In this document: positions 55,742 through 64,000 of the stretch, piece after piece | How positions within the stretch are numbered: the first letter of the stretch is position 1 | Layout: every line of letters starts with the position of its first letter | Notes under the pieces: model-generated | The model's input: only the letters and a program-made list of their open reading frames with translations | Databases searched by the model: none | Told to the model about the DNA's origin: nothing | Origin: Veillonella intestinalis | Lineage (GTDB): Bacteria > Bacillota > Negativicutes > Veillonellales > Veillonellaceae | Assembly: GCF_943193155.1 (NCBI RefSeq) | Contig: NZ_CALPDB010000001.1 | Location: 62,001-126,000, forward strand | Length of the DNA: 64,000 nucleotides | Direction of reading: 5' to 3' | Program-made: the position numbers and the translations under genes

Positions 55742-56101
55742 ATGAATACATTAGATGAATTAACACAGTTAATACAAACTTTTTGTGAAGCTCGTGATTG
55801 GGATCAGTTTCACACACCTAAAGATTTAGCTATTGGTTTATCTACGGAATCTAATGAGCTGTTAGATTTATTTAGATTTAAAACGAATCAACAGATGGAA
55901 GAAATGTTGTTGGATGATACAAAACGGGCTGAAATTGGCGGTGAATTAGCAGACATATTTTTCTTTTTATTACGTTTTTCTCAAATGAACCATTTTGATT
56001 TAAAAGATTGTTTAGAGAAGAAAATGGAATATAACAATAAGAGGTATGCTGTAGAAAAAGTAAAGGGAAAGAATTTGAAATATACAGAGTTAGATGATTA
56101 G
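55742..56101 (+). CDS. MazG-like nucleotide pyrophosphohydrolase
   Basis: 119 residues, the length of single-domain MazG/iMazG proteins. Metal-binding helices: GLSTESNELLDLFRF and EIGGELADIFFFLLRF. The ATG at 55742 lies eight bases after AAGGA; the TTG at 55715 is inside the previous gene. These enzymes hydrolyse (d)NTPs to monophosphates and are often embedded in phage-defence or stress operons. The 23-base gap to protein B and 14-base gap to the helicase show one operon. Confidence 0.88.
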   Translation: MNTLDELTQLIQTFCEARDWDQFHTPKDLAIGLSTESNELLDLFRFKTNQQMEEMLLDDTKRAEIGGELADIFFFLLRFSQMNHFDLKDCLEKKMEYNNKRYAVEKVKGKNLKYTELDD

Positions 56102-56115
56102 TTGAGAGGCTGATA

Positions 56116-57975
56116 ATGAAAGTTATAGTGGAGCAGATAAATAATCAAGATAGTAATTTAAAAATATCGTTTGAATCGTATAGTTATATTCTTAATGAAA
56201 TTAATTTGTTTCAAGTATTAAATGATGCTAGGCAAAAACAAAAGTCTGGAGATATTAATAATGGAATTAACTTTTTAAAAGTGTTGCAAGAAGTGACCAA
56301 AGGACAAGATTATCTTGAAAATTGGCCGATTTTATATATTTTACGTCAGGAGAAAAGTAAAAAGAATATATCGGATAAACCGTTAGCATATATTGGACAA
56401 AGCACTAATGTTATTCAACGAATGAAACAACATTTACAGAGTGAAAGTAAAAAAGAATTGAGTGATGCAAGTTTTATTTTTTCGAGTGAGTTTAATCAGT
56501 CAGTTACTTTGGATTATGAATCTAAACTAATTCAGATGTTTGCAGCAGATGGTAAATATGTGCTATTAAATAGTAATAGAGGATTAGCTAATAAAAAATA
56601 TTATAATAAAACATATTATGATGATGGTTTTGAAGTGTTATGGGAAGGTCTTAGAAAAAAGAAAATTGTTCAGCAGAGTTTGAATCATATTAAAGATTCT
56701 GATTTATTTAAATATTCCCCATATAAAGAATTAAATCAGGAGCAATATGTAGCCGCAATGGGAATTATGAAAGCTATTTCGTCTAATTCTAATGATATTA
56801 TTATAGTCAATGGAATGCCTGGAAGTGGTAAAACAATCATTGCAATTTATATGTTTAAACGACTTAGTGATGTGTATACCAAATTAACTGAAATAAAAGC
56901 CAATAAGGTTGAAGAGCTTTCAGAAGCGGCTAAGCAAGAATCTACTAAAATAATAACAGAAAAAATAAAACGCATGGCTATGGTAATTCCTCAGACTTCA
57001 TTAAGGAAAACTATTAAAAAGTTATTTGCTAATATTTATGGTTTAAATCCAGTTGATGTAGTGAGTCCTTCTGAAATAGCTAGATCAAGTGAGCGCTATG
57101 ATATTGTATTTGTAGATGAAGCTCATCGTTTGCGACAACGTAAAAACATTGTTAATTATAAAGGGCATGATAAAAATAATAAGGAATTAGGGCTACCTAA
57201 AGATAGTACCGAATTAGATTGGATACTTTGCAAAACAGATTGTCCTGTTTTATTTTTTGATACAAATCAGGTTATTGGTCCGTCTGGCATTAATGAAGAA
57301 ATATTTGAAAAACGATTAAAATGTGAACATAGTCGACAAATTAAATCGTTTGAATTAAAAACTCAAATGCGAGTAGAAGGGGGTGAAACATATTTAAATT
57401 ATGTAAAATTTCTATTGCAACTAGATAATAAGGTACAAAGTAAATTAATTCCTGAAAATTATGAATTTAAGATATTTGACGATTTTAAATCATTCCAAGA
57501 ATTATATAGTGAAAAAAGTAAAGAATTTAAACTTGTCCGGTTGATAGCAGGTTATGCATGGCCGTGGAAGAGCAAAAAGGATAAGTCAGAATATGATATA
57601 GAGATTGATGGTTATTCATATATATGGAATGTTACAACTACAGACTGGGTCAATAGTTCGGAAACTAGAAAAGGTAAGTCTGAAGTTATTAAAGAAGTTG
57701 GTAGTATTCACTGTATTCAAGGTTATGATTTAAATTATGGTTTTGTTATTTTAGGACCTGATATTAAATATGATGTAGATACACATAAGATATATGCAGA
57801 TAAAACACATTATTTTGATACAAATGGCAAGAAGACTGCAACCGATGAAGAATTAACTGAGTATGTTAAACATATTTATTATGTTTTATTAACTCGAGGA
57901 ATTAAAGGAACCTATGTATATGCATGTGATTCTGAATTAAGGACATATTTAAAACAATATATAGACGTATATTGA
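56116..57975 (+). CDS. GIY-YIG nuclease/DUF2075 helicase fusion
   Basis: 619 residues. N-terminal GIY-YIG nuclease (about 70-155): LYI at 73-75, YIG at 92-94, Arg102, and Glu135 in LDYESKLIQ. The second part is a DUF2075 superfamily 1-type helicase/ATPase: GMPGSGKT (233-240), VFVDEAHRL with Asp334-Glu335, FELKTQMRVEGG, and late motifs GSIHCIQGYDLNYGFVILG and YYVLLTRGIKGTYVY. Fusion of a nuclease and a helicase next to MazG is a layout seen in defence islands. GAGAGG precedes the ATG. A strong terminator closes the operon. Confidence 0.85.
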   Translation: MKVIVEQINNQDSNLKISFESYSYILNEINLFQVLNDARQKQKSGDINNGINFLKVLQEVTKGQDYLENWPILYILRQEKSKKNISDKPLAYIGQSTNVIQRMKQHLQSESKKELSDASFIFSSEFNQSVTLDYESKLIQMFAADGKYVLLNSNRGLANKKYYNKTYYDDGFEVLWEGLRKKKIVQQSLNHIKDSDLFKYSPYKELNQEQYVAAMGIMKAISSNSNDIIIVNGMPGSGKTIIAIYMFKRLSDVYTKLTEIKANKVEELSEAAKQESTKIITEKIKRMAMVIPQTSLRKTIKKLFANIYGLNPVDVVSPSEIARSSERYDIVFVDEAHRLRQRKNIVNYKGHDKNNKELGLPKDSTELDWILCKTDCPVLFFDTNQVIGPSGINEEIFEKRLKCEHSRQIKSFELKTQMRVEGGETYLNYVKFLLQLDNKVQSKLIPENYEFKIFDDFKSFQELYSEKSKEFKLVRLIAGYAWPWKSKKDKSEYDIEIDGYSYIWNVTTTDWVNSSETRKGKSEVIKEVGSIHCIQGYDLNYGFVILGPDIKYDVDTHKIYADKTHYFDTNGKKTATDEELTEYVKHIYYVLLTRGIKGTYVYACDSELRTYLKQYIDVY

Positions 57976-57988
57976 ATTAAAATTTACC

Positions 57989-58020
57989 ACCCCCAACCGC
58001 TATAGGTTGGGGGTTCTTTT
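57989..58020 (+). terminator. Intrinsic terminator of accessory operon
   Basis: A 10-bp GC-rich stem ACCCCCAACC (57989-57998) with GGTTGGGGGT (58005-58014), then T-rich. Confidence 0.92.
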
Positions 58021-58101
58021 TATTTCCTTTTACAAATAATCCTTGTTTATTCAAAAAACGGCAATGAGTTATGACAATAATTCATTAGTAGCTATATTAC
58101 G

Positions 58102-58130
58102 TTGACTGAGGTAATAGGTGGCAGTATAAT
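58102..58130 (+). promoter_or_regulatory. Promoter of TonB-dependent receptor operon
   Basis: TTGACT (58102-58107), 17-base spacer, perfect TATAAT (58125-58130). An inverted repeat GCCTATAT...ATATAGGC lies downstream in the leader (about 58147-58176). No Fur box of standard sequence was seen. Confidence 0.7.
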
Positions 58131-58219
58131 TCGAGCTATAAGGCCTATATATGAAGTTTTCGTGTAGGATATAGGCGTATGGGTATATTTTTTATGGGGC
58201 TTTATATAGGAGGAGTGAC

Positions 58220-60448
58220 ATGAAGGGAATCAGCAAATCAAGATTTGTAGCAGTGGTATGCTGTAGTGGTATTGTATTAAGTAGTTCAATTGCAGGAGCT
58301 GAAGGTATAGCTCCATCTGATTATGATTTGGGGACAATTGTAGTAACAGCCACTAAGACAAATCAGAGTATTGCTAATGTGCCGGCTAGTGTAAGTGTTA
58401 TTACATCACAGGATATAGAGAATAAAAATATTTCCTCAGTACAAGAGGCTTTACAATTTTTACCGGGTATTTTTATTGCTCAAAGCGCTCAAGGTAGTTT
58501 AACTATGCGTGGTATGGATTCAACAGATGTACTTGTCTTAGTTGATGGAGTACAACAAAATAGTTCATACAATGGTGTAGTGAATTTTAATATGGTGCCC
58601 ATTACGAATGTAGAACGTATTGAAGTTTTAAGAGGGGGCGCCTCTTCCTTATATGGAGGGCATGCAGTAGCAGGTGTTATTAATATTATTACAAAAGGCG
58701 CACCTGAGGTAGGTACTTCCGTAGTGGCCGATGTATCTTATGGTAGTAATAATACTTGGAAAAAAGCTGTTATAGTCAACTCTAGATTATCTGATAAGTG
58801 GTTTTTAGGGGTGAATTATGAAAAGCGTTCATCGGATGGTTATCGTGGATTTTATCGAGCTGCTTCAGCTAAAACAGTGAAAGCGAGTACTAAAATTGAC
58901 GCTAGTGCTGATTTGAAACAATTAAGTAATGGATCTTATTTGTATGGAGGCCGTGGTGAAAAAGAGTGGGAACATGAAAATTATGGTTTTAAAGTAGGTT
59001 ATCATTTTGATCAAGATAGAGTATTGACATATAGCTATTCAAGAACGAATAGTGAGTCTTCTTATAAGAACCCCTTTACTTATGTGCATGATACTAAGGG
59101 AAACTCTATTTGGAAAGGGAATATATTAGTTGGTAAGAATAAATATATAACGTTATCTCCTAAAAACTTCTTAGGATATGATAGTGAGAATAAACGAGAT
59201 ACACATATTTTATCGTATCAAGATGGGGCTAATGATTTTTTTGCTAGAGCAAGTTATGTACATGATAAAGTTGATGGATTTACATCGGCTACAGTTCCGA
59301 ATAAATATACTGGTATTGATTGGACGGGAGCTGGTGATTATTCACAACATCCAGGTAAAAAATGGACGTATGAAGTTGAGAAAACCTGGCATGATCTTGG
59401 AAAGCATACTATTAATGCGGGCTTTTCTTATCATGAAGAAGAAATGATTCAAAAACGTTATGATTTATCTTCTTGGCATAATAAAGGTTCAATTATTGAG
59501 CAATATGCACAAGACGAAGGTAAAGTAAAAAATTTAGCAGTTTTCGTTCAAGATGAATATAAATTTGATGATGAATGGTCTTTATTTGTTGGGGCTCGAT
59601 ATGATCGTTTCAAAAAAGGTGATGGTAAATTCTGGCTTAGTGGCAAGCAGGGATATGACACGACTTCAGAAGGTAAATTATATAACCATATAAGTCCTAA
59701 AGTTGCATTAGAGTACAAGGCAAATGATACGATGAATTATTATGTATCCTATGGTGAATCATTTAATCCACCGGCTTTGTATAATATTTATCGCTTTGGT
59801 GGTTCTGGTATGGGGAATGTAATTCCTAATCCCGATTTAGATCCTGAAATATCTAAGACTTGGGAACTGGGGATGAAACGTCATTTAACGGATAAAGATA
59901 CATTAGATATTTCTTTATACCAAGTAAAAACAAAAGATAAAGTAGCTTATACATATTTTTATTTGCCTAATAGTAGTATCGTTAAATACAAACAATATAT
60001 TAACTATGGGGAAGAAAATCGTCGTGGCATAGAGTTTAATTATGAACATCGATTTAATGATAATTTGAGTTCCTATATTAACTATGCTTGGCAGATGGGG
60101 AAAGTGAGTGGCCCTGAAATTACAAATACAAACCAATCTGGCTATAGTAATCAAGTTGATTATGGTGTACCTAAACATATTTTCCATGCAGGGCTAACGT
60201 ATGATAGAGCAAAATGGACGGCTTTATTAGATATGCAATATGTGAGTCCGCGTCAAAATACGAATGCGCCAGGTGGTGAGTATGGTGCCTATGATGGTTA
60301 TTTCTTAGTTAATACAAGTGTAGGCTATCGTGTAACACCAGACTTTACCGTTAAATTCAGTATTGACAATTTATTTGATAGAGAATTTTACGATAATGAA
60401 GCAACGGCTGGACGCACTTATACTTTAGGTGTTCGTTATGAATATTAA
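58220..60448 (+). CDS. TonB-dependent outer membrane receptor
   Basis: 742 residues. Signal peptide 1-27 (ending IAGA), then a TonB box within GTIVVTATK (about 38-46) and the plug domain with NVPASVSVITSQDIE, ALQFLPGIFI and VLRGGASSLYGGHAVAGVINI. The remainder is a 22-strand barrel ending in a Tyr-rich C-terminus (GVRYEY), as outer-membrane proteins need. It resembles FepA/CirA/BtuB-type receptors. A PepSY gene follows after 14 bases, which favours an iron-siderophore or heme substrate. AGGAGG precedes the ATG. Confidence 0.9.
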   Translation: MKGISKSRFVAVVCCSGIVLSSSIAGAEGIAPSDYDLGTIVVTATKTNQSIANVPASVSVITSQDIENKNISSVQEALQFLPGIFIAQSAQGSLTMRGMDSTDVLVLVDGVQQNSSYNGVVNFNMVPITNVERIEVLRGGASSLYGGHAVAGVINIITKGAPEVGTSVVADVSYGSNNTWKKAVIVNSRLSDKWFLGVNYEKRSSDGYRGFYRAASAKTVKASTKIDASADLKQLSNGSYLYGGRGEKEWEHENYGFKVGYHFDQDRVLTYSYSRTNSESSYKNPFTYVHDTKGNSIWKGNILVGKNKYITLSPKNFLGYDSENKRDTHILSYQDGANDFFARASYVHDKVDGFTSATVPNKYTGIDWTGAGDYSQHPGKKWTYEVEKTWHDLGKHTINAGFSYHEEEMIQKRYDLSSWHNKGSIIEQYAQDEGKVKNLAVFVQDEYKFDDEWSLFVGARYDRFKKGDGKFWLSGKQGYDTTSEGKLYNHISPKVALEYKANDTMNYYVSYGESFNPPALYNIYRFGGSGMGNVIPNPDLDPEISKTWELGMKRHLTDKDTLDISLYQVKTKDKVAYTYFYLPNSSIVKYKQYINYGEENRRGIEFNYEHRFNDNLSSYINYAWQMGKVSGPEITNTNQSGYSNQVDYGVPKHIFHAGLTYDRAKWTALLDMQYVSPRQNTNAPGGEYGAYDGYFLVNTSVGYRVTPDFTVKFSIDNLFDREFYDNEATAGRTYTLGVRYEY

Positions 60449-60462
60449 AGGTTGATAAATTT

Positions 60463-61719
60463 ATGAAACGTTGGTATCGAGTACATAAGTATGCTGGTAT
60501 GGTTAGCCTAGCAATTTTCTTTTTACTTTGCGTTTCAGGGCTAGTGATTATGGTTCGAAGTATCCCTTTTGTGAATTTTAATCAATTTGGAACGCTTTAT
60601 ACAGGAGAGTCATTGTGGCGTAATAGTGATATTAAAGTACAAGAAGTATTACAGGCAAATCCTAATTTACAGCTTAATTCCATGACCATTAGACCTGAAA
60701 AGTCGATGCTCACGATTCGTTTTAAAGAAATGGGGAACGATGGATTAGTTCGTTATCATTTTTATAACAAAAATGATGATTGGGTACTAGCAAATAATGA
60801 ATTTTTATCAGGATATTATAATAATGAGTATTTGAATGTACTAACTCGTTGGTTGGCTAAGATGCACAGTAATTTAGGGTTAGGTGATTATGGGCGCATT
60901 ATATTACTGTTTTTTACACTTATGAGTTTGGTTACTTGCGTTGTAGGATATTTTTTACATCTGAGATTGGGTAATAAAAAGAGTGCCATAGGTTATTATT
61001 CACTCCATAGGCTATTAGGGGCTATAGTAGCCCCATATTGCATGGTTTTGTTTATTTCTGGAGGTTTATTAATCGGTTATTCTTATTTTTCAAAATTAGA
61101 GTATTCAGAACATAATTTAGCAGCTAAGGAATATTTTAGCGTACAATCTGTTGAAGGATCTGTTTACTCTTATACTGAAATGTTTGAAGCGGTTAAGAAT
61201 ATATATCCAGAGAAAGAAATAGTGTCAATTTATATTCCATCAGCTAAGGCATTAACAAAAGCCAGTAGTAGTACCTATTATTTTAGATTAGTAGATAAAG
61301 AAGCAATTTCAGATTCTTATCAAGGATATTTAGTAACTGATGATATATGGGTATCAGCTTATAGGAATAATAATATGATGCGTTATGAAGCGGTGTCGCC
61401 TTGGTATATTAGTTGGTTGGCTAAGGGGATTGATTTACATTTTAAAAATCATGAGGATCCGATATTAGTATGTATTTGGATTATTTATTTAGTAATGAGC
61501 TGTTTGTTAGTAGTAGTTCCTTTTAGTAAAACATTGCGATGCATTCGGTTTAAAGTTAGTACTAAGTATCCAATAAGTGCAGGGAATTTTATTTTAACTT
61601 TTGGTTGTTTGATTTTACCATTATATGGTCCTATTGGTATTTATACGGGAATAGTCTGTGGGATTTTGAGTTTTATATTAGTAGGGCTTAGTTTACGCAG
61701 TATAGATTTAAAGAGGTAG
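60463..61719 (+). CDS. PepSY-associated membrane protein
   Basis: 418 residues. PepSY_TM family: an N-terminal helix (about 12-34) after RWYRVHKYAG, further helices near 145, 190, 340 and 375-410, with a conserved His in SLHRLLGAIVAPYCM and large extracytoplasmic loops. Homologues next to TonB-dependent receptors act as membrane ferric-chelate reductases that release iron from siderophores. It is cotranscribed with the receptor (14-base gap). The ribosome site is a modest AAAGGTTGA. Confidence 0.8.
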   Translation: MKRWYRVHKYAGMVSLAIFFLLCVSGLVIMVRSIPFVNFNQFGTLYTGESLWRNSDIKVQEVLQANPNLQLNSMTIRPEKSMLTIRFKEMGNDGLVRYHFYNKNDDWVLANNEFLSGYYNNEYLNVLTRWLAKMHSNLGLGDYGRIILLFFTLMSLVTCVVGYFLHLRLGNKKSAIGYYSLHRLLGAIVAPYCMVLFISGGLLIGYSYFSKLEYSEHNLAAKEYFSVQSVEGSVYSYTEMFEAVKNIYPEKEIVSIYIPSAKALTKASSSTYYFRLVDKEAISDSYQGYLVTDDIWVSAYRNNNMMRYEAVSPWYISWLAKGIDLHFKNHEDPILVCIWIIYLVMSCLLVVVPFSKTLRCIRFKVSTKYPISAGNFILTFGCLILPLYGPIGIYTGIVCGILSFILVGLSLRSIDLKR

Positions 61720-61765
61720 TTAAGATTTAAATTTTTCTTTTTACTAAGTGAAATTTGAAATATGG

Positions 61766-61794
61766 TTGACAGGTATACAGGAGTTATATAAACT
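61766..61794 (+). promoter_or_regulatory. Probable promoter of the riboswitch-exbB unit
   Basis: TTGACA (61766-61771), 17-base spacer, TAAACT (61789-61794). Transcription would begin about where the heptanucleotide repeat starts. The -10 is weak. Confidence 0.5.
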
Positions 61795-61796
61795 AT

Positions 61797-61922
61797 AGTT
61801 AATAGTTAATAGTTAATAGTTAATAGTTAATAGTTAATAGTTAATAGTTAATAGTTAATAGTTAATAGTTAATAGTTAATAGTTAATAGTTAATAGTTAA
61901 TAGTTAATAGTTAATAGTTAAT
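61797..61922 (+). repeat. Eighteen perfect copies of AGTTAAT
   Basis: 126 bases of uninterrupted 7-base repeat, exactly 18 units, followed by an incomplete unit. It lies between the probable promoter and the cobalamin riboswitch. A perfect array of this length is a typical slippage-prone simple sequence repeat. Confidence 0.97.
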
Positions 61923-61935
61923 TAAATAGAGAATA

Positions 61936-62080
61936 TATAGGTGTCATTTAGACTTAATAGGGAAATCGGTATAAGCCGATGCGGTCCCGCCACTGTAAGA
62001 GGAGCGAACCTCACATTGCCACTGGTTAAATCTGGGAAGGCGAGGTAAGCGATGAATCTAAGCCAGGAGAACTGCCTATA
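61936..62080 (+). promoter_or_regulatory. Cobalamin riboswitch
   Basis: Conserved elements of the adenosylcobalamin aptamer occur in order: GGTGTC, AATAGGGAA, GGTATAAGCCGATGCGG, CCCGCCACTGT, TGGGAAGGCG, GATGAATCTAAGCCAGGAGA and CTGCC (the B12 box). The closing P1 stem is TATAGG (61936-61941) with CCTATA (62075-62080). A terminator follows before exbB, so ligand binding should turn expression off. Confidence 0.95.
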
Positions 62081-62167
62081 GAAGAATCACCGTTTTACCT
62101 ACGAGCGATGGGGAGGGGATTGGCGATAATATAAATTGTGAATTTTAAATTTTCTTAATTATGTTAT

Positions 62168-62196
62168 AGACACATCTTCTTAGATGTGTCTTTTTA
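62168..62196 (+). terminator. Riboswitch expression-platform terminator
   Basis: 10-bp perfect arms AGACACATCT (62168-62177) and AGATGTGTCT (62182-62191) with T-rich tail, between aptamer and exbB. Confidence 0.85.
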
Positions 62197-62227
62197 TTTT
62201 TATCTATAGACTGGAGGGAATATAGTC

Positions 62228-62845
62228 GTGGATTTATTAGCATTATTTCACAAGGGTGGTTTAGTTATGTACCCTATTTTACTGGTCTCTATCATTGCAG
62301 TAGCTATCGGGGTTAATCGGTATTTATGTTATAAAGGAGCCATTTCAAATATCGAATTGTTAAAAGAGCATTTACCTGAGCTACTACGATACAATCGATT
62401 AGAAGAAGCTAAAGTTATTTGTGAGAAAGCCGGCGGTGTAGCCGGTAAGATTATTAAAGAGTCCATTGCGGAGCGGACGGAAGATTTAAAAGCTAATGAT
62501 GTAGCTGAAAGTATTGCAACTCATGAAGTATTTCAGTTGAAAAAATATTTAAACTATTTGGAGACAATTGTTACTTTATCGCCTCTATTAGGGTTATTAG
62601 GTACCGTAGTGGGGATGATTGGCTCCTTTAGTGTATTATCTATTGAGTCCGGTGAACCTTTTGCTATTACAGGTGGTGTAGGTGAGGCCTTAATTGCTAC
62701 AGCTACAGGATTATTAGTAGCTATTTTAGCTTTAGTAATTCATACGTATTTAGCACAACGAGTCAATGTGTTGATTGCTGATATTGAATATGCAACATCA
62801 ATCTATGTAATTAATACGAATGCAGGTAATCGCCATGAAGCTTAA
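62228..62845 (+). CDS. exbB: ExbB/TolQ/MotA family proton channel
   Basis: 205 residues with three membrane helices (about 12-32, 115-137, 155-177). Cytoplasmic loop between the first two. The channel Thr-rich segment LSPLLGLLGTVVGMIGSF and the last helix ALIATATGLLVAILALVIHTY are conserved. It works with ExbD to energise TonB from the proton gradient. Start GTG 62228 follows GGAGGG. It lies directly behind the cobalamin riboswitch and its terminator. Confidence 0.93.
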   Translation: MDLLALFHKGGLVMYPILLVSIIAVAIGVNRYLCYKGAISNIELLKEHLPELLRYNRLEEAKVICEKAGGVAGKIIKESIAERTEDLKANDVAESIATHEVFQLKKYLNYLETIVTLSPLLGLLGTVVGMIGSFSVLSIESGEPFAITGGVGEALIATATGLLVAILALVIHTYLAQRVNVLIADIEYATSIYVINTNAGNRHEA

Positions 62846-63239
62846 ATCCATGAAAATAGAGCATCAACCAAAATTAATGATTATTCCTATGATTGATATT
62901 ATTTTTTTCTTGCTTGTATTTTTTATGATGAGCATGCTTACTATGGTGGTTCAAAAAAGCGTGCCTATCCAATTGCCACAAGCCGCTACCTCTAAAGTTA
63001 ATTTGGATAAAGTCTTGCCCATTACAGTGACTGCAGATGGGACGATTTATTTAGAAAAAGAAGCTGTGCCAGAGTGGCAATTAAGACATCGTTTAGAAAC
63101 AGAAGTTAATAAAAACCCTAGTTTGGCTATTATTGTTCGGGGCGATGCTGGTGTAAATTACGGGCGCGTAGTCAGTGTTATTGATACAGTAAAAAAATCA
63201 GGCATACAAAAAGTATCAATCGCTGCTGAGGAGAGATAG
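62835..63239 (+). CDS. exbD: ExbD/TolR family protein
   Basis: 134 residues from the ATG at 62835, which overlaps exbB by 11 bases and has AGGT in front. Cytoplasmic basic tail, one membrane helix (about 17-40) with the essential Asp21 in MIDIIFFLLVFFM, and a periplasmic domain (about 60-134) ending in SGIQKVSIAAEE. Forms the ion-driven motor complex with ExbB. tonB begins 11 bases after its stop. Confidence 0.93.
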   Translation: MKLKSMKIEHQPKLMIIPMIDIIFFLLVFFMMSMLTMVVQKSVPIQLPQAATSKVNLDKVLPITVTADGTIYLEKEAVPEWQLRHRLETEVNKNPSLAIIVRGDAGVNYGRVVSVIDTVKKSGIQKVSIAAEER

Positions 63240-63250
63240 GAGCGATTTTA

Positions 63251-63988
63251 ATGAATTATCAAAATATGTGGATGAAACCTTGGATAGCCTCCTTAGTTTT
63301 TCATGCCATAGTTTTGCTATCAATTCCTTTGTTACCTTGGCCTGAAACACCAAAATTTGAGGAGCTCGAGAATCATATTGAGGTGGACTATATAGAGATT
63401 AAACGTCCAGTACCGAAAGGATTACCTGATAGTGGTGGTGATGGCGGGGATGGTAGTGGCAAATTTATGGCTAATTTACCGACCATCGCGTCTATGGCTG
63501 CTTTACCTGAATATTCAGAGCCTTTAACGAGTAATAATGAGGATAGTATTATTACTAAGCATCAAGATACTAAGCAAAATGGTTATGATAGGGCTGGGGT
63601 AGAAAGCACACTCGGTGGTGACGCGGTAGATAATGGGAGTGGCGGTAGCGCTGGCTTTGAAAGTGGCAATCAACCCGGTATTCAAGGGGAGGAAAATGGT
63701 GAAGTAGTGGATACTACTTTTTATCGTCCCGTACCGACCTACACACCAAAACCACGATACCCACGGGCGGCTAGAAATAAAGGAGTTCGTGGTAGTGTTG
63801 GTGTAGGCTTAACCATTGGAGCTGATGGGAGCGTAGAATCTGCATGGGTAGTTGATTCCTCGGGTAGTGAACTACTAGATCAAGCTGCTGTAGATGCAGT
63901 AAACTCTTGGCGATTTGAACCGGCTAGACGAGGTAATGAGCCAGTAAGCACAACAACAAGCGTAAATGTAGAGTTTCAATTAAGATGA
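63251..63988 (+). CDS. tonB: Energy transducer TonB
   Basis: 245 residues. N-terminal membrane helix (about 11-28) with the SxxxH motif (Ser14, His18). The linker is Gly/Ser/Asp-rich (DSGGDGGDGSG, GDAVDNGSGGSAG) rather than the Pro-Glu/Pro-Lys type of E. coli. The C-terminal domain is complete: PRYPRAARNKGVRGSVGV, DGSVESAWVVDSSG and AVDAVNSWRFEPAR. It contacts the TonB box of outer-membrane receptors such as the one at 58220. Coupled to exbD; the frame ends 12 bases before the window end. Confidence 0.93.
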   Translation: MNYQNMWMKPWIASLVFHAIVLLSIPLLPWPETPKFEELENHIEVDYIEIKRPVPKGLPDSGGDGGDGSGKFMANLPTIASMAALPEYSEPLTSNNEDSIITKHQDTKQNGYDRAGVESTLGGDAVDNGSGGSAGFESGNQPGIQGEENGEVVDTTFYRPVPTYTPKPRYPRAARNKGVRGSVGVGLTIGADGSVESAWVVDSSGSELLDQAAVDAVNSWRFEPARRGNEPVSTTTSVNVEFQLR

Positions 63989-64000
63989 TTGGTAGCAATA

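Noticed and set aside
58031-58219. Fur box before the TonB-dependent receptor
   Set aside because: No GATAATGATTATC-like sequence; the AATAATTCAT stretch is too weak.
59178-59447. 89-residue frame inside the TonB-dependent receptor
   Set aside because: Alternate frame of a well supported receptor gene without ribosome site.
61797-61922. CRISPR-like array
   Set aside because: Seven-base units without spacers; a simple sequence repeat. No cas genes are in the window.

Overview
The window looks like chromosome of a low-GC, double-membraned anaerobe of the Negativicutes, most like Veillonella. This is inferred from gene content. Firmicutes-type genes (mutS2, a CcpN-type regulator, ppsR, a yolD/Y-family polymerase operon, short type L28, thiN) sit beside outer-membrane energy-transduction genes (TonB-dependent receptor, ExbB, ExbD, TonB). 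No rRNA, tRNA, CRISPR array or insertion sequence was recognised. Most genes are on the + strand, and many units end in clear intrinsic terminators.

Region 1 (1-24.9 kb) is mostly housekeeping: a U32 peptidase (5' cut by the window), mutS2, a class A PBP, tyrS, the PEP synthase gene ppsA and, behind a 22-bp repeat array, its probable control unit ccpN-ppsR-dgt. Then come rpmB (minus), recG, guaB, a lipid and envelope run (GT26 transferase, psd, pssA, GT2 transferase), surE, an MmcQ/YjbR protein, a MATE exporter (minus) and the first of two TerC proteins.

Region 2 (25-45.3 kb) is a loose redox and detoxification region: nitroreductases, a flavodoxin, a quinone-reductase-like flavoprotein, YciI, a secreted double-ABM protein, an RclA-like disulfide oxidoreductase, a luciferase-like monooxygenase, pirin, and a small Rrf2 regulon whose promoters share ATTACAA/TTGTAAT half-sites. 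It also holds decay: an AraC remnant, a LysR gene with two lesions, a 5'-truncated phzF, and an AT-rich accessory patch after rlmD.

Region 3 (45.4-52.6 kb) holds thiN, a cation/proton antiporter with a two-component system directly behind it, a PAP2 phosphatase, and on the minus strand a Y-family polymerase/yolD operon whose third gene has an amber stop. Region 4 (52.9-58.0 kb) is the best candidate for an undescribed system: a compact, very AT-rich, codirectional set of a 64-residue protein, two tandem paralogues with a HEPN-like RNxxxH motif (one with a hydrophobic N-terminus), a MazG-like pyrophosphohydrolase and a GIY-YIG/DUF2075 helicase, lying between two terminators. Region 5 (58-64 kb) is outer-membrane uptake: a TonB-dependent receptor with a PepSY membrane protein, then exbB-exbD-tonB behind 18 perfect copies of a heptanucleotide repeat, a cobalamin riboswitch and an intrinsic terminator.
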